This document shows, piece by piece, positions 26,006 to 35,200 of a DNA stretch of 64,000 bases; within the stretch, counting starts at the first letter, position 1, and each line of letters starts with the position of its first letter. The DNA lies in the NCBI RefSeq assembly GCF_002161445.1, contig NZ_NFHT01000009.1:1-64000 (forward strand). Direction: 5' to 3'. This DNA comes from Alistipes sp. An66 (GTDB taxonomy: Bacteria; Bacteroidota; Bacteroidia; Bacteroidales; Rikenellaceae). A program made the translations under genes and the position numbers. The notes under the pieces are model-generated. The model had not been told where the DNA came from. It ran no database searches and saw only the letters and a list, made by a program, of their open reading frames with translations.

Positions 26006-27310
26006 TTACTTCTGCCGGAAATAGATCTGCATCGGAACACCCGAAAAATCCCAGTGGTCGCGGATGTTGTTTTCGAGGAACCGGCGGTAGGGCTCCTTGA
26101 TGTACTGGGGCAGGTTGACGAAGAACGCAAACTGCGGCGTCGGCGTCGGCAGCTGCGTTACGTATTTGATCTTGATGTACTTGCCCTTGGTTGCGGGGGG
26201 CGGGTAGTTCTCGATCAGCGGCAGCAGGAAGTCGTTGAGCTCCGAGGTTGCGATGCGCCGCTTGCGCGACTGGTAAACCCGGATGGCGGTTTGCAGCACG
26301 TCGAGAATCCGCTGCTTGTTCAGCACCGAGGTGAAGATGATCGGAATATCGTTGAACGGCGCGAGTTTCTTTTTGAGGAACTCGGTCCACTCCTTCATCG
26401 TGTTACTCTCCTTCTCGATCAGATCCCACTTGTTGACCACGATGACGCATCCCTTGCGGTTGCGGACGATCAGGTTGTGGATGTTCAGGTCCTGGGATTC
26501 GAGCCCCTGCCGGGCGTCGAGCATCAGGATGCAGACGTCGGAACTCTCGATGGCGCGGATCGACCGCATCACGGAGTAGAATTCGAGATCCTCCATCGTC
26601 TTGCCCTTCTTGCGCATGCCGGCCGTGTCGACCAGGTAGAAGTCCATGCCGAACTTGTTGTAGCGCGTGCGGATCGAGTCGCGCGTGGTCCCGGCGATCG
26701 AGGTCACGATGTTGCGCTCCTGTCCGAGCAGGGCGTTCGTCAGGGAGGATTTCCCGACGTTGGGACGTCCCACGACGGTGATGTGCGGCAGGTCGTCCTC
26801 CTCCTCCGAGGTGGCGTCCGCGGGCAGTGCCGCGAGGATGGCGTCCATCAGGTCGCCCGTGCCGCTCCCGGACATCGAGCTGATGCAGAAGGGGTCCCCG
26901 AGCCCGAGGGCGTAAAATTCATGGGAGTTGAATATCAGGTCGTTCGTATCGACCTTGTTGCAGACGAGGATCACCTTCTTGGAGGTGCGCCGCAGGATGT
27001 CGGCCATGAGCATGTCGAGGTCGGTGATCCCCGTGCGGACCTCCACGAGGAAGAGGATCACGTCGGCTTCGTCGATGGCCAGCAGGACCTGGCGTCGGAT
27101 CTCGTCTTCGAAGATGTCCTCCGAATTGACGGTATAGCCGCCGGTGTCGATGACCGAAAATTCGCGTCCGTTCCAGTCGGTTTTGCCGTAATGGCGGTCA
27201 CGCGTGGTGCCGGCCGTCGCATCGACGATGGCCTTTCGTTCACCGACGAGGCGGTTGAAGAGGGTGCTTTTTCCGACGTTGGGACGTCCGACGATTGCTA
27301 CGAGGCTCAT
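26006..27310 (-). CDS. der: ribosome assembly GTPase Der (EngA)
   Basis: This 434-residue protein has two tandem Era-like GTPase domains and a C-terminal KH-like domain, the fixed layout of Der, needed for 50S subunit maturation. The first G1 motif is GRPNVGKST at residues 8-16 with DTGGY as G3 and NKVD as G4. The second set is [19 protein letters not shown] and NKWDLIEKE. The KH part ends [16 protein letters not shown]. The ATG at 27310 gives the normal Der length. Upstream in-frame sequence runs through the promoter and was not used. Confidence 0.96.
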   Translation of the reverse strand: MSLVAIVGRPNVGKSTLFNRLVGERKAIVDATAGTTRDRHYGKTDWNGREFSVIDTGGYTVNSEDIFEDEIRRQVLLAIDEADVILFLVEVRTGITDLDMLMADILRRTSKKVILVCNKVDTNDLIFNSHEFYALGLGDPFCISSMSGSGTGDLMDAILAALPADATSEEEDDLPHITVVGRPNVGKSSLTNALLGQERNIVTSIAGTTRDSIRTRYNKFGMDFYLVDTAGMRKKGKTMEDLEFYSVMRSIRAIESSDVCILMLDARQGLESQDLNIHNLIVRNRKGCVIVVNKWDLIEKESNTMKEWTEFLKKKLAPFNDIPIIFTSVLNKQRILDVLQTAIRVYQSRKRRIATSELNDFLLPLIENYPPPATKGKYIKIKYVTQLPTPTPQFAFFVNLPQYIKEPYRRFLENNIRDHWDFSGVPMQIYFRQK

Positions 27311-27342
27311 GTTCTTCTCCGTTCTTTGTTGCTGTTGGAGTG

Positions 27343-27350
27343 CAAAGATA
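27343..27350 (-). promoter_or_regulatory. putative -7 element of der
   Basis: The minus strand reads TATCTTTG, matching TAnnTTTG, 32 bp before the der ATG. A run of T on that strand about 20 bp upstream could serve as a weak -33 box. Confidence 0.55.
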
Positions 27351-27456
27351 GCGCAAATCCGCGAGGGTAAAAAATTTTTCGTGCAATTTGCGGCTCGGGA
27401 TCTCCCCTCCGGGAACCGACGCCTCGCATCCCGGGGCATTTCCGGCATTCCCGACC

Positions 27457-29568
27457 CTATACCCGGATGTAGCGGCTCTCGGTGTCGCCCGCCTGCACGG
27501 GGTAGAGCAGAACGGAACTGTATCCGGCGAAAAGATGTTCGAGCAGCGACGGGATACGGCTCATCGAGGGGTGGTAGGAGACCCGGTCGCGGCGGCTCAT
27601 CACGAACCACAGGCAGTCGTCCTCACGCACGTCGTGTTCGAGCGACGGAATGTCGTCCCACTGGCTGAACGGCACGTAGTCGATGTTGGCCGGGAGTTTC
27701 CGCCCCTTCGGCCGGAGGTAGGCCAGCGTGCTCTCGGGCGCCAGGATGGAGATCCGTGCCCCGGAGTTTCCGGCCAGCAGGCGGATCCGCCGCAGCCACA
27801 ACTGGAACCCGGCCTCCTGCTCGGCCTTTTCGGGCACGACGATCAGGTGGCGCTTGATCGTCGTAATGGGCTGCACGGGCCGGTAGAGGAACGTCGTAAC
27901 GTTGCTCTGGGTGAGGATATCCACGGCCATCTTCCCGATCGCCGGGCTGGGCGGTCCGGGAATGCCCGGGATGCCGGGGAGCGCCGGAACCACGGGGGCC
28001 GTGAGGTGCATGCCCATGACGATGTCGGTGATGTTGCGCTCGCGGGCCACGCTCACGATGGCATTGGTGATGTTCACGTCGTAGCGGAGCAGCTCCTGCA
28101 AGTAGATGTCCGCTGCCGCTGCGGCCGTGGCTGCGGCCGACAACACCTTCCGGGCCCGTTTCTCCACGTTCGGGTCGTCGGCCTTGTTGTCGATGGCGTG
28201 CAGGGCGTAGAGTCCGTTGGGTTCGCCGGCGCGTTTGAGCATCGAGCTCAATCCGACCAGTTCGTCGGCCGACTCCTCGTGGGCTACGGGGATCAGGATG
28301 TGGTCCTCCTGTGCGGGGGATTTCTCCTCGGAGGTCTGCTGCGTCTGCCGCACGGCAATGTTGTGCGCCCCGCGCTGCGTGGCGAAGGTCGAGACGGTGC
28401 AGGTGGCCAGGATCATCAGGATCGTGCCGTTCAGTACGCTTTCGTTCAGCAGCCGGATCGGCTCGCCCCCGGGCGTGTATCCCAGAATGACGTTGTAGCC
28501 CACCATCACGGCGGCGAGCGTCGCGGCGACATGGGCCGAACTCAATCCGAAGATCACGGTGCGCTGGTCGGGCGAGAGACGGAAACTCTTCTGCGTGAGC
28601 CACGCCGCGATGTACTTCGCGGCGGTGATCAGGACGATCATGACGGCGGCGACTTCGAGGCTCTCCCAGTCGCGGAAGAAGGCCCGGTAGTCGATGAGCA
28701 TGCCGACGCCGATCAGGAAGAAGGGGATGAAGATGGCGTTTCCGACGAACTCGATGCGGTTCATCAGGGGCGAGGTGCGGGGGATGAGGCGGTTGAGGGC
28801 GATTCCCGTGAGGAAGGCCCCGATGATGGGTTCCAACCCGGCGAGCTGTGCCAGGTAGGAGCCCAGAAAGACCATCGCCAGCACGAAGATGTACTGCGAG
28901 ATGTTGTCGCTGACCTGTTTGAAGAACCAGTGCGCGAGGATCGGGAAGAGGACGACGATGATGGCGATGCAGAGTGCCACGGAGCCCGAAAGCCGCCACC
29001 AGAACATGTCGTCGACGTTTCCCGTGGCCATGCCGACGATGACCGTGAGCAGCAGCAGGGCGAGCGTGTCGGTGATGACCGTGCCGCCGACGGCGATGGT
29101 GACGGCCTTGTCGCGGGCGATTCCGAGTTTGCTGACGATGGGGTAGGCGATCAGGGTCTGCGAGGCGAAGAGCCCGGCCAGCAGGATCGAGGAGTAGATC
29201 GAGAATCCGAGGACGTAGTATCCGGCAAGGATTCCGAGGGCCAGCGGTACGCAGAAGGTGTAGAGTCCGAAGACGAGGCTTCGCCAGCTGTTGCGGCGGA
29301 AGTCGGACATATCCATGTCGAGGCCCGAGAGGAACATGATGTAGAGCAGGCCGGCCGTTCCGGAGAGGATGATGCTGCTGTCGCGCAGCACGAGGTTCAG
29401 GCCGTGGGGGCCGATCACCGCGCCGGCGATGATGAGTCCCAGCAGGTAGGGGATTTTGAGCTTGTTCAGCAGCAGGGGCGCTGCGAGGATGATGACCAGA
29501 ATCAGCAGGAATTTCAGAATCGGGTCTTCGAGCGGCAGCGTCAGGTCGATATGTGCGAACAGGAACAT
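27457..29568 (-). CDS. CPA2-family cation:proton antiporter with universal-stress-like tail
   Basis: This 703-residue inner-membrane protein has about 12 helices over residues 1-385 with the Na+/H+ or K+/H+ exchanger fold ([50 protein letters not shown]). A long cytoplasmic region of about 300 residues follows and looks like two universal-stress-type halves ([28 protein letters not shown]). Inside it is an odd Pro-Gly string ([18 protein letters not shown]) coded near 27942-27994. I chose the ATG at 29568 because the earlier ATG at 29598 lies within the -7 box. Ion specificity is unknown. Nucleotide sensing by the tail is plausible. Confidence 0.85.
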   Translation of the reverse strand: MFLFAHIDLTLPLEDPILKFLLILVIILAAPLLLNKLKIPYLLGLIIAGAVIGPHGLNLVLRDSSIILSGTAGLLYIMFLSGLDMDMSDFRRNSWRSLVFGLYTFCVPLALGILAGYYVLGFSIYSSILLAGLFASQTLIAYPIVSKLGIARDKAVTIAVGGTVITDTLALLLLTVIVGMATGNVDDMFWWRLSGSVALCIAIIVVLFPILAHWFFKQVSDNISQYIFVLAMVFLGSYLAQLAGLEPIIGAFLTGIALNRLIPRTSPLMNRIEFVGNAIFIPFFLIGVGMLIDYRAFFRDWESLEVAAVMIVLITAAKYIAAWLTQKSFRLSPDQRTVIFGLSSAHVAATLAAVMVGYNVILGYTPGGEPIRLLNESVLNGTILMILATCTVSTFATQRGAHNIAVRQTQQTSEEKSPAQEDHILIPVAHEESADELVGLSSMLKRAGEPNGLYALHAIDNKADDPNVEKRARKVLSAAATAAAAADIYLQELLRYDVNITNAIVSVARERNITDIVMGMHLTAPVVPALPGIPGIPGPPSPAIGKMAVDILTQSNVTTFLYRPVQPITTIKRHLIVVPEKAEQEAGFQLWLRRIRLLAGNSGARISILAPESTLAYLRPKGRKLPANIDYVPFSQWDDIPSLEHDVREDDCLWFVMSRRDRVSYHPSMSRIPSLLEHLFAGYSSVLLYPVQAGDTESRYIRV

Positions 29569-29595
29569 GGAGGGCGCGGGTCTCAAAATTGAAAA

Positions 29596-29603
29596 CAAAT
29601 ATA
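29596..29603 (-). promoter_or_regulatory. putative -7 element of the antiporter gene
   Basis: TATATTTG on the minus strand, 28 bp before the ATG at 29568. Its position argues against translation starting at 29598. Confidence 0.55.
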
Positions 29604-29821
29604 GGAAAAAAGCGGGTTAAAAACAAGAGCAGGGGCGGGTTTTGTCGTGCGGTCCGGAGCCGGAGGGGCCTTTCCGAAGGCTTCGTGGGGAGGGTTCGGG
29701 GCTTTGGGTGAGACACTTCCGTGCGGGACACCGCCGTGTCGTCCCGCATCGCAAAAACCATGCAGGACACACCTCCGAGAAAATATCTGCACGGACGACA
29801 CGGTTTTTGCGGAAAAAAACG

Positions 29822-29829
29822 TAACTTTG
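29822..29829 (+). promoter_or_regulatory. putative -7 element of the MFS-phoH operon
   Basis: TAACTTTG matches TAnnTTTG and lies 30 bp before the ATG at 29859. A TTTG at 29806 is only 12 bp upstream, closer than usual. Confidence 0.5.
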
Positions 29830-29858
29830 AAAAATCGGAAAAACGCAAATTTCGACGG

Positions 29859-31016
29859 ATGACTCAAAATACGACTCCCGGAAAACTCCTCGGACCCGTC
29901 CTGGCGGGCTTCTTCATCATGGGTTTCTGCGATCTGGTGGCCCCGATCTCGGGGCGTATCGCCGCGGATTTCCCCGCCGGACAGCAGGGTGCGGTCAGCT
30001 TCCTGCCGACGATGGTCTTCCTGTGGTTCCTGGTGCTGTCGACACCCGTTGCTGCGCTCATGAACCGCTGGGGCCGCAAGGCCACCGCGCTGCTCGGATA
30101 CGGATTCACCTGCATCGGCATGCTGGTCCCCTATGCCGCCGGCGCCGACTGCGCGCTGGGTTGGTATTTCGCCGGATTCGGGCTGCTGGGCATCGGCAAT
30201 ACGTGCGTGCAGGTGGCCGTGAACCCGCTGCTGGCGACGATCGTTCCCGGCGAGCGGATGACGAGCTATCTGACCGTCGGACAGATCTTCCGCAACACGT
30301 CGCTGCTGCTCCTGGCGCCGCTCGTCACGGGACTCGTGGCCTGGACGGGATCGTGGCGTCTGCTGCTGCCGATCTATGCGGCCCTGACCGTCATCGGCGG
30401 CGTATGGCTGCAACTGACCGCCATTCCGGAGCCCGCCCGCAAGGAGCATGCGGCAGGCATGGCGGCCTGCTTCCGGCTGCTGAAAAACCGCCGGGTGCTG
30501 ATCCCGGCGCTGGGCGTGGCGTGCTTCATCGCCGGCGACGTGGGGATCGGCTTCCTCTCGGTGCGGCTGATCGATGCGCCGTCGTCGATTCTCACCACGA
30601 CGGGCTTCTACGCCTGCCGCATCGTCGGGACGCTGGTCGGCGCCTGGGTGCTCGTGCGCCTCTCCGATACGAAATACCTCGCCTGGAACATGGCCGGCGG
30701 ACTGCTTCTGGCGCTGGCGCTGGTCTTCGTGCGCAGCGAGGCGGCGATCTATACGGCCGTCGGGCTGCTGGGCTTCGCCATGTCGTGCGTCTTCGCCACG
30801 TTCTATGCCGTGGCGACGAAGGCCGTTCCGGAACACGCCAACGAGGTGGCCGGGCTGATGATCATGGCGATTTCGGCCGGGGCCGTCTCGGGACCCGTGT
30901 GCGGGGCGGTGATCCGCGCGACGGGGAATCCCCACGCCGGCATGCTCTTCGTGGCGGCGTGCCTGGCCTACATGCTCTGGGCGGCGCTCCGTCTGCAACG
31001 TGACAAGAACAAATGA
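29859..31016 (+). CDS. MFS transporter, FHS/FucP-like
   Basis: This 385-residue inner-membrane carrier has about 12 hydrophobic helices. The N-terminal GFFIMGFCDLVAPISGRIAADF and loop MNRWGRKATALLGYG are typical of the sugar-type MFS proteins of Bacteroidota, and NTCVQVAVNPLLATIVPGERM matches the conserved helix 4-5 region. The start at 29859 follows the -7 box. It leads a five-gene unit (gaps of 3-7 bp), but the partners (small barrel, PhoH, PepD, lipid kinase) do not reveal the substrate. A sugar or peptide-derived solute is possible. Confidence 0.82.
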   Translation: MTQNTTPGKLLGPVLAGFFIMGFCDLVAPISGRIAADFPAGQQGAVSFLPTMVFLWFLVLSTPVAALMNRWGRKATALLGYGFTCIGMLVPYAAGADCALGWYFAGFGLLGIGNTCVQVAVNPLLATIVPGERMTSYLTVGQIFRNTSLLLLAPLVTGLVAWTGSWRLLLPIYAALTVIGGVWLQLTAIPEPARKEHAAGMAACFRLLKNRRVLIPALGVACFIAGDVGIGFLSVRLIDAPSSILTTTGFYACRIVGTLVGAWVLVRLSDTKYLAWNMAGGLLLALALVFVRSEAAIYTAVGLLGFAMSCVFATFYAVATKAVPEHANEVAGLMIMAISAGAVSGPVCGAVIRATGNPHAGMLFVAACLAYMLWAALRLQRDKNK

Positions 31017-31022
31017 AACGGA

Positions 31023-31622
31023 ATGAATATGCGTAAATTCGTACTGACTCTTCTGCTGGCCGGCGCCGCTCTGGGCGCCTCGGCGCAGCGGCCCCGCACG
31101 ATGGTCGAGTGGGGTGTCATCGGGGGTATCAACATCCCCGACTATACGACGAACATGGATGCCGCCGACATCCGCAACAAACTGGGCTGGCAGGCCGGTA
31201 TCGTCACGGCCGTGAAACTCGGCGCCTTCGCCATCGAACCGCAGATCCTCTACGTGCGTCAGGGCCTGCGCATCCGCCCGTCGGGAAAGGCCGAGATCAA
31301 CCTCAAATCGAACTCGATCGACGTCCCGGTTCTGGCCTCGTTCCGCCTGCTGACGCCCCTGCGGATCTATGCGGGGCCGGTCTTCACGGTGATGAACGAC
31401 TGCAAGCAGAAGTCGGGCGGCGATCTGCTGGATTTCGGACGGGTCCGCCCGTCGGTCTCCTATACCGCGGGTGCGGGGATCGTGCTGATGCGCCACCTGC
31501 TCATCGACGTGCGCTACAACGGTCAGTTCCGCGGCAAGCGCGATGTGGTGCTCCCCGACGGCAGCCGTCTCGACAATCTTCGTTCCTACAACGTGGCGCT
31601 CAGCGTCGGCTATATCTTCTGA
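31023..31622 (+). CDS. small outer-membrane beta-barrel protein
   Basis: This 199-residue protein has a signal peptide (MNMRKFVLTLLLAGAALGASA) and alternating amphipathic strands. Gly-rich segments such as WGVIGGINIPDY, LGWQAGIVTAVKLGAFAIEPQILYV and LRIYAGPVFTVM fit a porin or OMP beta-barrel domain of about eight strands. The C-terminus VALSVGYIF ends in Phe, as expected for BAM-assembled barrels. It sits 6 bp after the MFS gene and 3 bp before phoH. Its role is unknown. Confidence 0.8.
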   Translation: MNMRKFVLTLLLAGAALGASAQRPRTMVEWGVIGGINIPDYTTNMDAADIRNKLGWQAGIVTAVKLGAFAIEPQILYVRQGLRIRPSGKAEINLKSNSIDVPVLASFRLLTPLRIYAGPVFTVMNDCKQKSGGDLLDFGRVRPSVSYTAGAGIVLMRHLLIDVRYNGQFRGKRDVVLPDGSRLDNLRSYNVALSVGYIF

Positions 31623-31625
31623 CCC

Positions 31626-32618
31626 ATGACGGAGAGTGTCGGCAGGGAGATTCTCATCGAAGGGGTCGACCCCCGGGAGCTGTACGGCCCCCAGAATGCC
31701 TATCTCGAACAGATCAAGTCGCTGCACCCGGCCTTGAAGATCGTGGCCCGGGGCTCGGCGTTGAAGGTCCTCGGACCGGAGGCCGAGACGCGGCGCTTCG
31801 CCAAGCGGGTGGACTCGCTGGTGGCCTACTACCTCAAATACGGACATATTTCGTCGCAGGTCATCGACCAGTGCTTTTCGGGCGCGGCGTTGCCGGACGA
31901 CACGCCGGTGGACAAGGACGTGATCGTCTACGGCAACAACGGCAACATCGTCCGGGCGCGGACCGTGAACCAGCAGCGGCTGGTGAAGCTCTACGACCGG
32001 GACGACCTGCTGTTCGCCGTGGGTCCGGCGGGCTCGGGCAAGACCTATACGGCCATTGCGCTGGCCGTGCGGGCGTTGAAGGAGCGTCAGGTGCGGCGGA
32101 TCATCCTCACGCGCCCGGCCGTCGAGGCGGGCGAGAAGCTGGGCTTCCTGCCCGGCGACATGAAGGAGAAGCTGGACCCCTACCTGCAACCGCTGTACGA
32201 CGCGCTGAACGACATGATCCCACCCGTGAAGCTGCAAAAGTTCCTCGAAGAGGGCACGGTGCAGATCGCGCCGCTGGCCTACATGCGGGGCCGGACTTTG
32301 GACAACGCCTTCGTCATCCTGGACGAGGCGCAGAACACGACGCTCTCGCAGATCAAGATGTTCCTCACGCGCATGGGTCGCAACGCGCGCTTCATCGTCA
32401 CGGGTGACGTGACGCAGATCGACCTGCCGAAGAAGTCGGACAGCGGACTGGTGCGGACGATGGAGCTGCTGCGCGATGTCGAGGGGATCGGGATCGTGGA
32501 GTTCGACAAGCGCGACATCGTGCGGCACCCGCTGGTGAAATACATCGTCGAGGCCTTCGACCGCGGGGTCGGGGAGGCTTCGAAAAATCCGGAAACGTAT
32601 CATTCAAAAAACGAATAA
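31626..32618 (+). CDS. PhoH-like ATPase
   Basis: This 330-residue cytoplasmic protein has an N-terminal KH-like segment (about 8-75) and a PhoH P-loop ATPase domain. Walker A is GPAGSGKT (133-140) and Walker B is VILDEAQN (about 234-241). LTRPAVEAGEKLGFLPGDMKEK and RNARFIVTGDVTQIDLP are diagnostic of the family. PhoH-type proteins are linked to RNA metabolism and ribosome maturation and often sit near ybeY in other phyla. Here the neighbours are an OMP and pepD in a tight operon. Confidence 0.93.
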   Translation: MTESVGREILIEGVDPRELYGPQNAYLEQIKSLHPALKIVARGSALKVLGPEAETRRFAKRVDSLVAYYLKYGHISSQVIDQCFSGAALPDDTPVDKDVIVYGNNGNIVRARTVNQQRLVKLYDRDDLLFAVGPAGSGKTYTAIALAVRALKERQVRRIILTRPAVEAGEKLGFLPGDMKEKLDPYLQPLYDALNDMIPPVKLQKFLEEGTVQIAPLAYMRGRTLDNAFVILDEAQNTTLSQIKMFLTRMGRNARFIVTGDVTQIDLPKKSDSGLVRTMELLRDVEGIGIVEFDKRDIVRHPLVKYIVEAFDRGVGEASKNPETYHSKNE

Positions 32619-32622
32619 GAGT

Positions 32623-34080
32623 ATGGATCGCAATCTGACGGCTTTGAAGCCGACATTGGTCTGGAAACACTTTGCGGAGATCGTCCGCATTCCGCGTCCG
32701 TCGTCGCACGAGGAGCGGATCCGCCGTTACGTGCTGGATTTCGCCCGTTCGCGGGGGCTGGAAGCCACGGAGGACGCGGCGCACAACATCCATGTGCGCA
32801 AGGCGGCCACGCCGGGCATGGAGAACCGCAAGGGGGTGATTCTGCAAGCCCACCTGGACATGGTTCCGCAGAAGAACAACGACAAGGAGTTCGACTTCGA
32901 GAAGGACCCGATCGACGCCTACGTCGACGGCGAATGGGTGACGGCCGACGGCACGACGCTCGGGGCCGACAACGGCATCGGCGTGGCGGCGATTCTGGCC
33001 GTGCTGGAGGACGACACGCTCGTGCACGGACCGCTCGAAGCGCTCTTCACGGCCACGGAGGAGACCGGCATGGACGGCGCCTTCGGGTTGCAGGGCGGGG
33101 TGTTGCAGGGCGACATCCTGCTGAACCTCGACTCCGAGACGGAGGGCGAGCTCTACGTGGGGTGCGCCGGCGGTCTCGATGCCAACATCCGCTTCGACTA
33201 TGCCGCGGCGGCAACCCCCGCCGAAGGATATACGGCGGTGAAGGTGATGGTCAAGGGGCTCAAAGGCGGCCACTCGGGCATCCAGATCGTCTGCCAGCGT
33301 GCCAACGCCAATAAGTTGCTCTTCCGCTTCCTGAACGCCGCGCCGTGCGAGGTGCTGCTGGCGTCGGTCGACGGCGGCGGACTGCGCAACGCCATCCCGC
33401 GCGAGGCCGAAGCCACGGTGCTGGTTCCGACCGGGGCGCTGGGCGCCTTTACCGGGGCGCTGGATGCCTATCGGGAGGTCGTGCGGGCCGAATACGCCGG
33501 CATCGAGGATTCGATCGAGATGTTCGTCGAGGCGTGCGACCGTCCGGCGGAGATGCTTCCGCGCGAGACCGCCGGGGCGTTGATCCGTGCCGTCGTGGCC
33601 TGCCCCGACGGCGTGCAGAAGATGTCGATGGCCATGCCGGGGCTGGTGCAGACCTCGACGAACCTGGCGCGTGTGGTCTCCGACGGCCGCACGGTGAAGC
33701 TGCAATGCCTGCTGCGCAGCTCGGTCGGCAGCGAGAAGCGGGCCCTGGGCGAGGCGATCGCGGCACTCTTCGGGCTGGCGGGTGCCAACACCGAACTGAC
33801 GGGAGCCTACGACGGCTGGAACCCGAATATGTCATCCCCGATCCTGAAGGCGATGACGGCCTCCTACGAACGCCTCTTCGGCCGGCAGCCGGCCGTCACG
33901 GCGATCCACGCCGGGCTGGAATGCGGCATCATCGGCGGCAACTATCCCGGTCTGGACATGATCTCGTTCGGCCCGACGATCTGCTACCCGCATTCGCCCG
34001 ACGAGAAGGTCGAGATCGCCTCGGTCGGGAAGTTCTACGACTTCCTGACGGACACGCTGCGCAACATCCCCGAAAAGTAG
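32623..34080 (+). CDS. pepD: aminoacyl-histidine dipeptidase (M20, PepD)
   Basis: This 485-residue cytosolic metallopeptidase splits Xaa-His and many other dipeptides. The dinuclear zinc site is marked by QAHLDMVPQ (about residue 78), LGADNGIGV (bridging Asp, about 119) and ATEETGMDGA (catalytic Glu pair, about 148). The dimerisation lid carries GGHSGI, and the late metal ligand is in SFGPTICYPHSPDEKV. The length and order match PepD/carnosinase of the M20C group. It lies 4 bp after phoH and 7 bp before the lipid kinase gene. Confidence 0.93.
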   Translation: MDRNLTALKPTLVWKHFAEIVRIPRPSSHEERIRRYVLDFARSRGLEATEDAAHNIHVRKAATPGMENRKGVILQAHLDMVPQKNNDKEFDFEKDPIDAYVDGEWVTADGTTLGADNGIGVAAILAVLEDDTLVHGPLEALFTATEETGMDGAFGLQGGVLQGDILLNLDSETEGELYVGCAGGLDANIRFDYAAAATPAEGYTAVKVMVKGLKGGHSGIQIVCQRANANKLLFRFLNAAPCEVLLASVDGGGLRNAIPREAEATVLVPTGALGAFTGALDAYREVVRAEYAGIEDSIEMFVEACDRPAEMLPRETAGALIRAVVACPDGVQKMSMAMPGLVQTSTNLARVVSDGRTVKLQCLLRSSVGSEKRALGEAIAALFGLAGANTELTGAYDGWNPNMSSPILKAMTASYERLFGRQPAVTAIHAGLECGIIGGNYPGLDMISFGPTICYPHSPDEKVEIASVGKFYDFLTDTLRNIPEK

Positions 34081-34087
34081 CCGCGTC

Positions 34088-35053
34088 GTGTCCGGATTGT
34101 CCGACAAATGGTTTGTGATCGTGAATCCCGTGGCCGGCGGCGGCCGCGGGCTGGATCACTTTCCGCAGATCTCGAAGCTGCTGCGCGATGCGCACATCGT
34201 CTGCGAACCGGTCTTCACGGAGCACAAGTTCCACGCCACGGAGCTGACTGTCACGGCCGTGCGCGAGGGCTACCGGCGGATCATCGTCGTCGGCGGCGAC
34301 GGCACACTGCACGAGGTGGTCAACGGCCTGTTCATCCAGCAGACGGTCGATCCGCAGGAGGTGCTGCTGGCCGTGGTGGCCGTCGGCACGGGGAACGACT
34401 GGGTGCGCACGTTCGGCATCTCGAACCGCTATCAGGATGCCGTGAAGGCCATTGCGGCGGGGTGTTCGTTCTTGCAGGACGTCGGGGTGGTCTCCTACGA
34501 GGAGGCGCACTACCGCCAGAGCCGCTACATGGCCAACGTTGCGGGCGTGGGGTTCGACGCACACGTCGTGCGCAAGCTCTCGCACCTGAAAAAGAAGGGC
34601 CACAAGAGCCGTTGGCGCTATACGTGGTGCGTGGTGAAGAACTTCTTCCGCTACAAGTCGACGGGCATCAAGGTGTGGGTCGACGACCGGCTGGTCTATA
34701 ACAACCTGCTCTTTTCGGCGGCCGTGGGCATCTGCAAGTTCAACGGCGGCGGCATGCAGCCCCTGCCGGCGGCGATCGCCGACGACGGGATTCTGGACCT
34801 GTCGCTGATCCGTCCCGTGCACTTCTGGCACCTGTTGTTCCGCTTCCACTACCTCTTCAACGGCGGGATCTACCGCATCCGGCATATCTTGCAGGAGCGC
34901 GGCAGCCGCATCCGCATCGAGTCGTCGCCGGAGGTCTCGGTCGAGATCGACGGCGAGCCGCTGGGCCATACGCCGCTGGAATTCTCGATCCTCCACCGGG
35001 CGATCCGCATCGTGGTGTCGCCCGATTTCCCGGGGTTGAAGAATCCGGCATAA
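34088..35053 (+). CDS. diacylglycerol/lipid kinase family protein
   Basis: This 321-residue protein is of the DagK/YegS/sphingosine-kinase type. The nucleotide-binding motifs are IVNPVAGGGRG near the N-terminus and VVGGDGTLHEVVNG (about 64-77), followed by PVGTGNDW-like VAVGTGNDWVRTFG (about 98-111). The C-terminal beta-sandwich ends VSVEIDGEPLGHTPLEFSI. It probably phosphorylates a membrane lipid. The start is a GTG at 34088, 7 bp after the pepD stop, because no ATG precedes the first kinase motif. It ends the operon and is followed by a clear terminator. Confidence 0.9.
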   Translation: MSGLSDKWFVIVNPVAGGGRGLDHFPQISKLLRDAHIVCEPVFTEHKFHATELTVTAVREGYRRIIVVGGDGTLHEVVNGLFIQQTVDPQEVLLAVVAVGTGNDWVRTFGISNRYQDAVKAIAAGCSFLQDVGVVSYEEAHYRQSRYMANVAGVGFDAHVVRKLSHLKKKGHKSRWRYTWCVVKNFFRYKSTGIKVWVDDRLVYNNLLFSAAVGICKFNGGGMQPLPAAIADDGILDLSLIRPVHFWHLLFRFHYLFNGGIYRIRHILQERGSRIRIESSPEVSVEIDGEPLGHTPLEFSILHRAIRIVVSPDFPGLKNPA

Positions 35054-35091
35054 GGTTCCCGGGCGGGGAGAGGTCTCCGGAAGAAACCGTC

Positions 35092-35119
35092 AAGTCCGAC
35101 TGCGTGTCGGACTTTTTTT
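35092..35119 (+). terminator. terminator of the MFS-phoH-pepD operon
   Basis: AAGTCCGAC pairs perfectly with GTCGGACTT around a TGCGT loop and runs into a T tract to 35119. Confidence 0.88.
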
Positions 35120-35132
35120 GCGGGAAAATCAT

Positions 35133-35152
35133 AAGTGTGTGCGCACACACTT
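35133..35152. promoter_or_regulatory. perfect 20-bp palindrome, candidate LacI-type operator
   Basis: AAGTGTGTGC is followed directly by its exact complement GCACACACTT. Even, GC-centred palindromes of about this size are typical LacI-family operators. Its right end overlaps the -33 region of the promoter for the LacI-type regulator gene, which fits autoregulation and control of the downstream hexuronate genes. Confidence 0.7.
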
Positions 35153-35181
35153 GCGATTTTTGGAAAAAGTGTTTACCTTTG
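35151..35181 (+). promoter_or_regulatory. promoter of the LacI-uxu operon
   Basis: TTGC at 35151-35154, a 19-bp spacer and TACCTTTG at 35174-35181 give a plausible Bacteroidota promoter, 19 bp before the ATG at 35201. The -33 element overlaps the right end of the palindrome. Confidence 0.6.
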
Positions 35182-35200
35182 CCTCCGGAATTCGAACCCG

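Noticed and set aside
29583..32603. A 1006-residue minus-strand frame opposite the MFS-phoH genes
   Set aside because: Composition is His/Arg/Asp/Gln-rich without any domain. The plus strand holds three recognisable genes with tight spacing.
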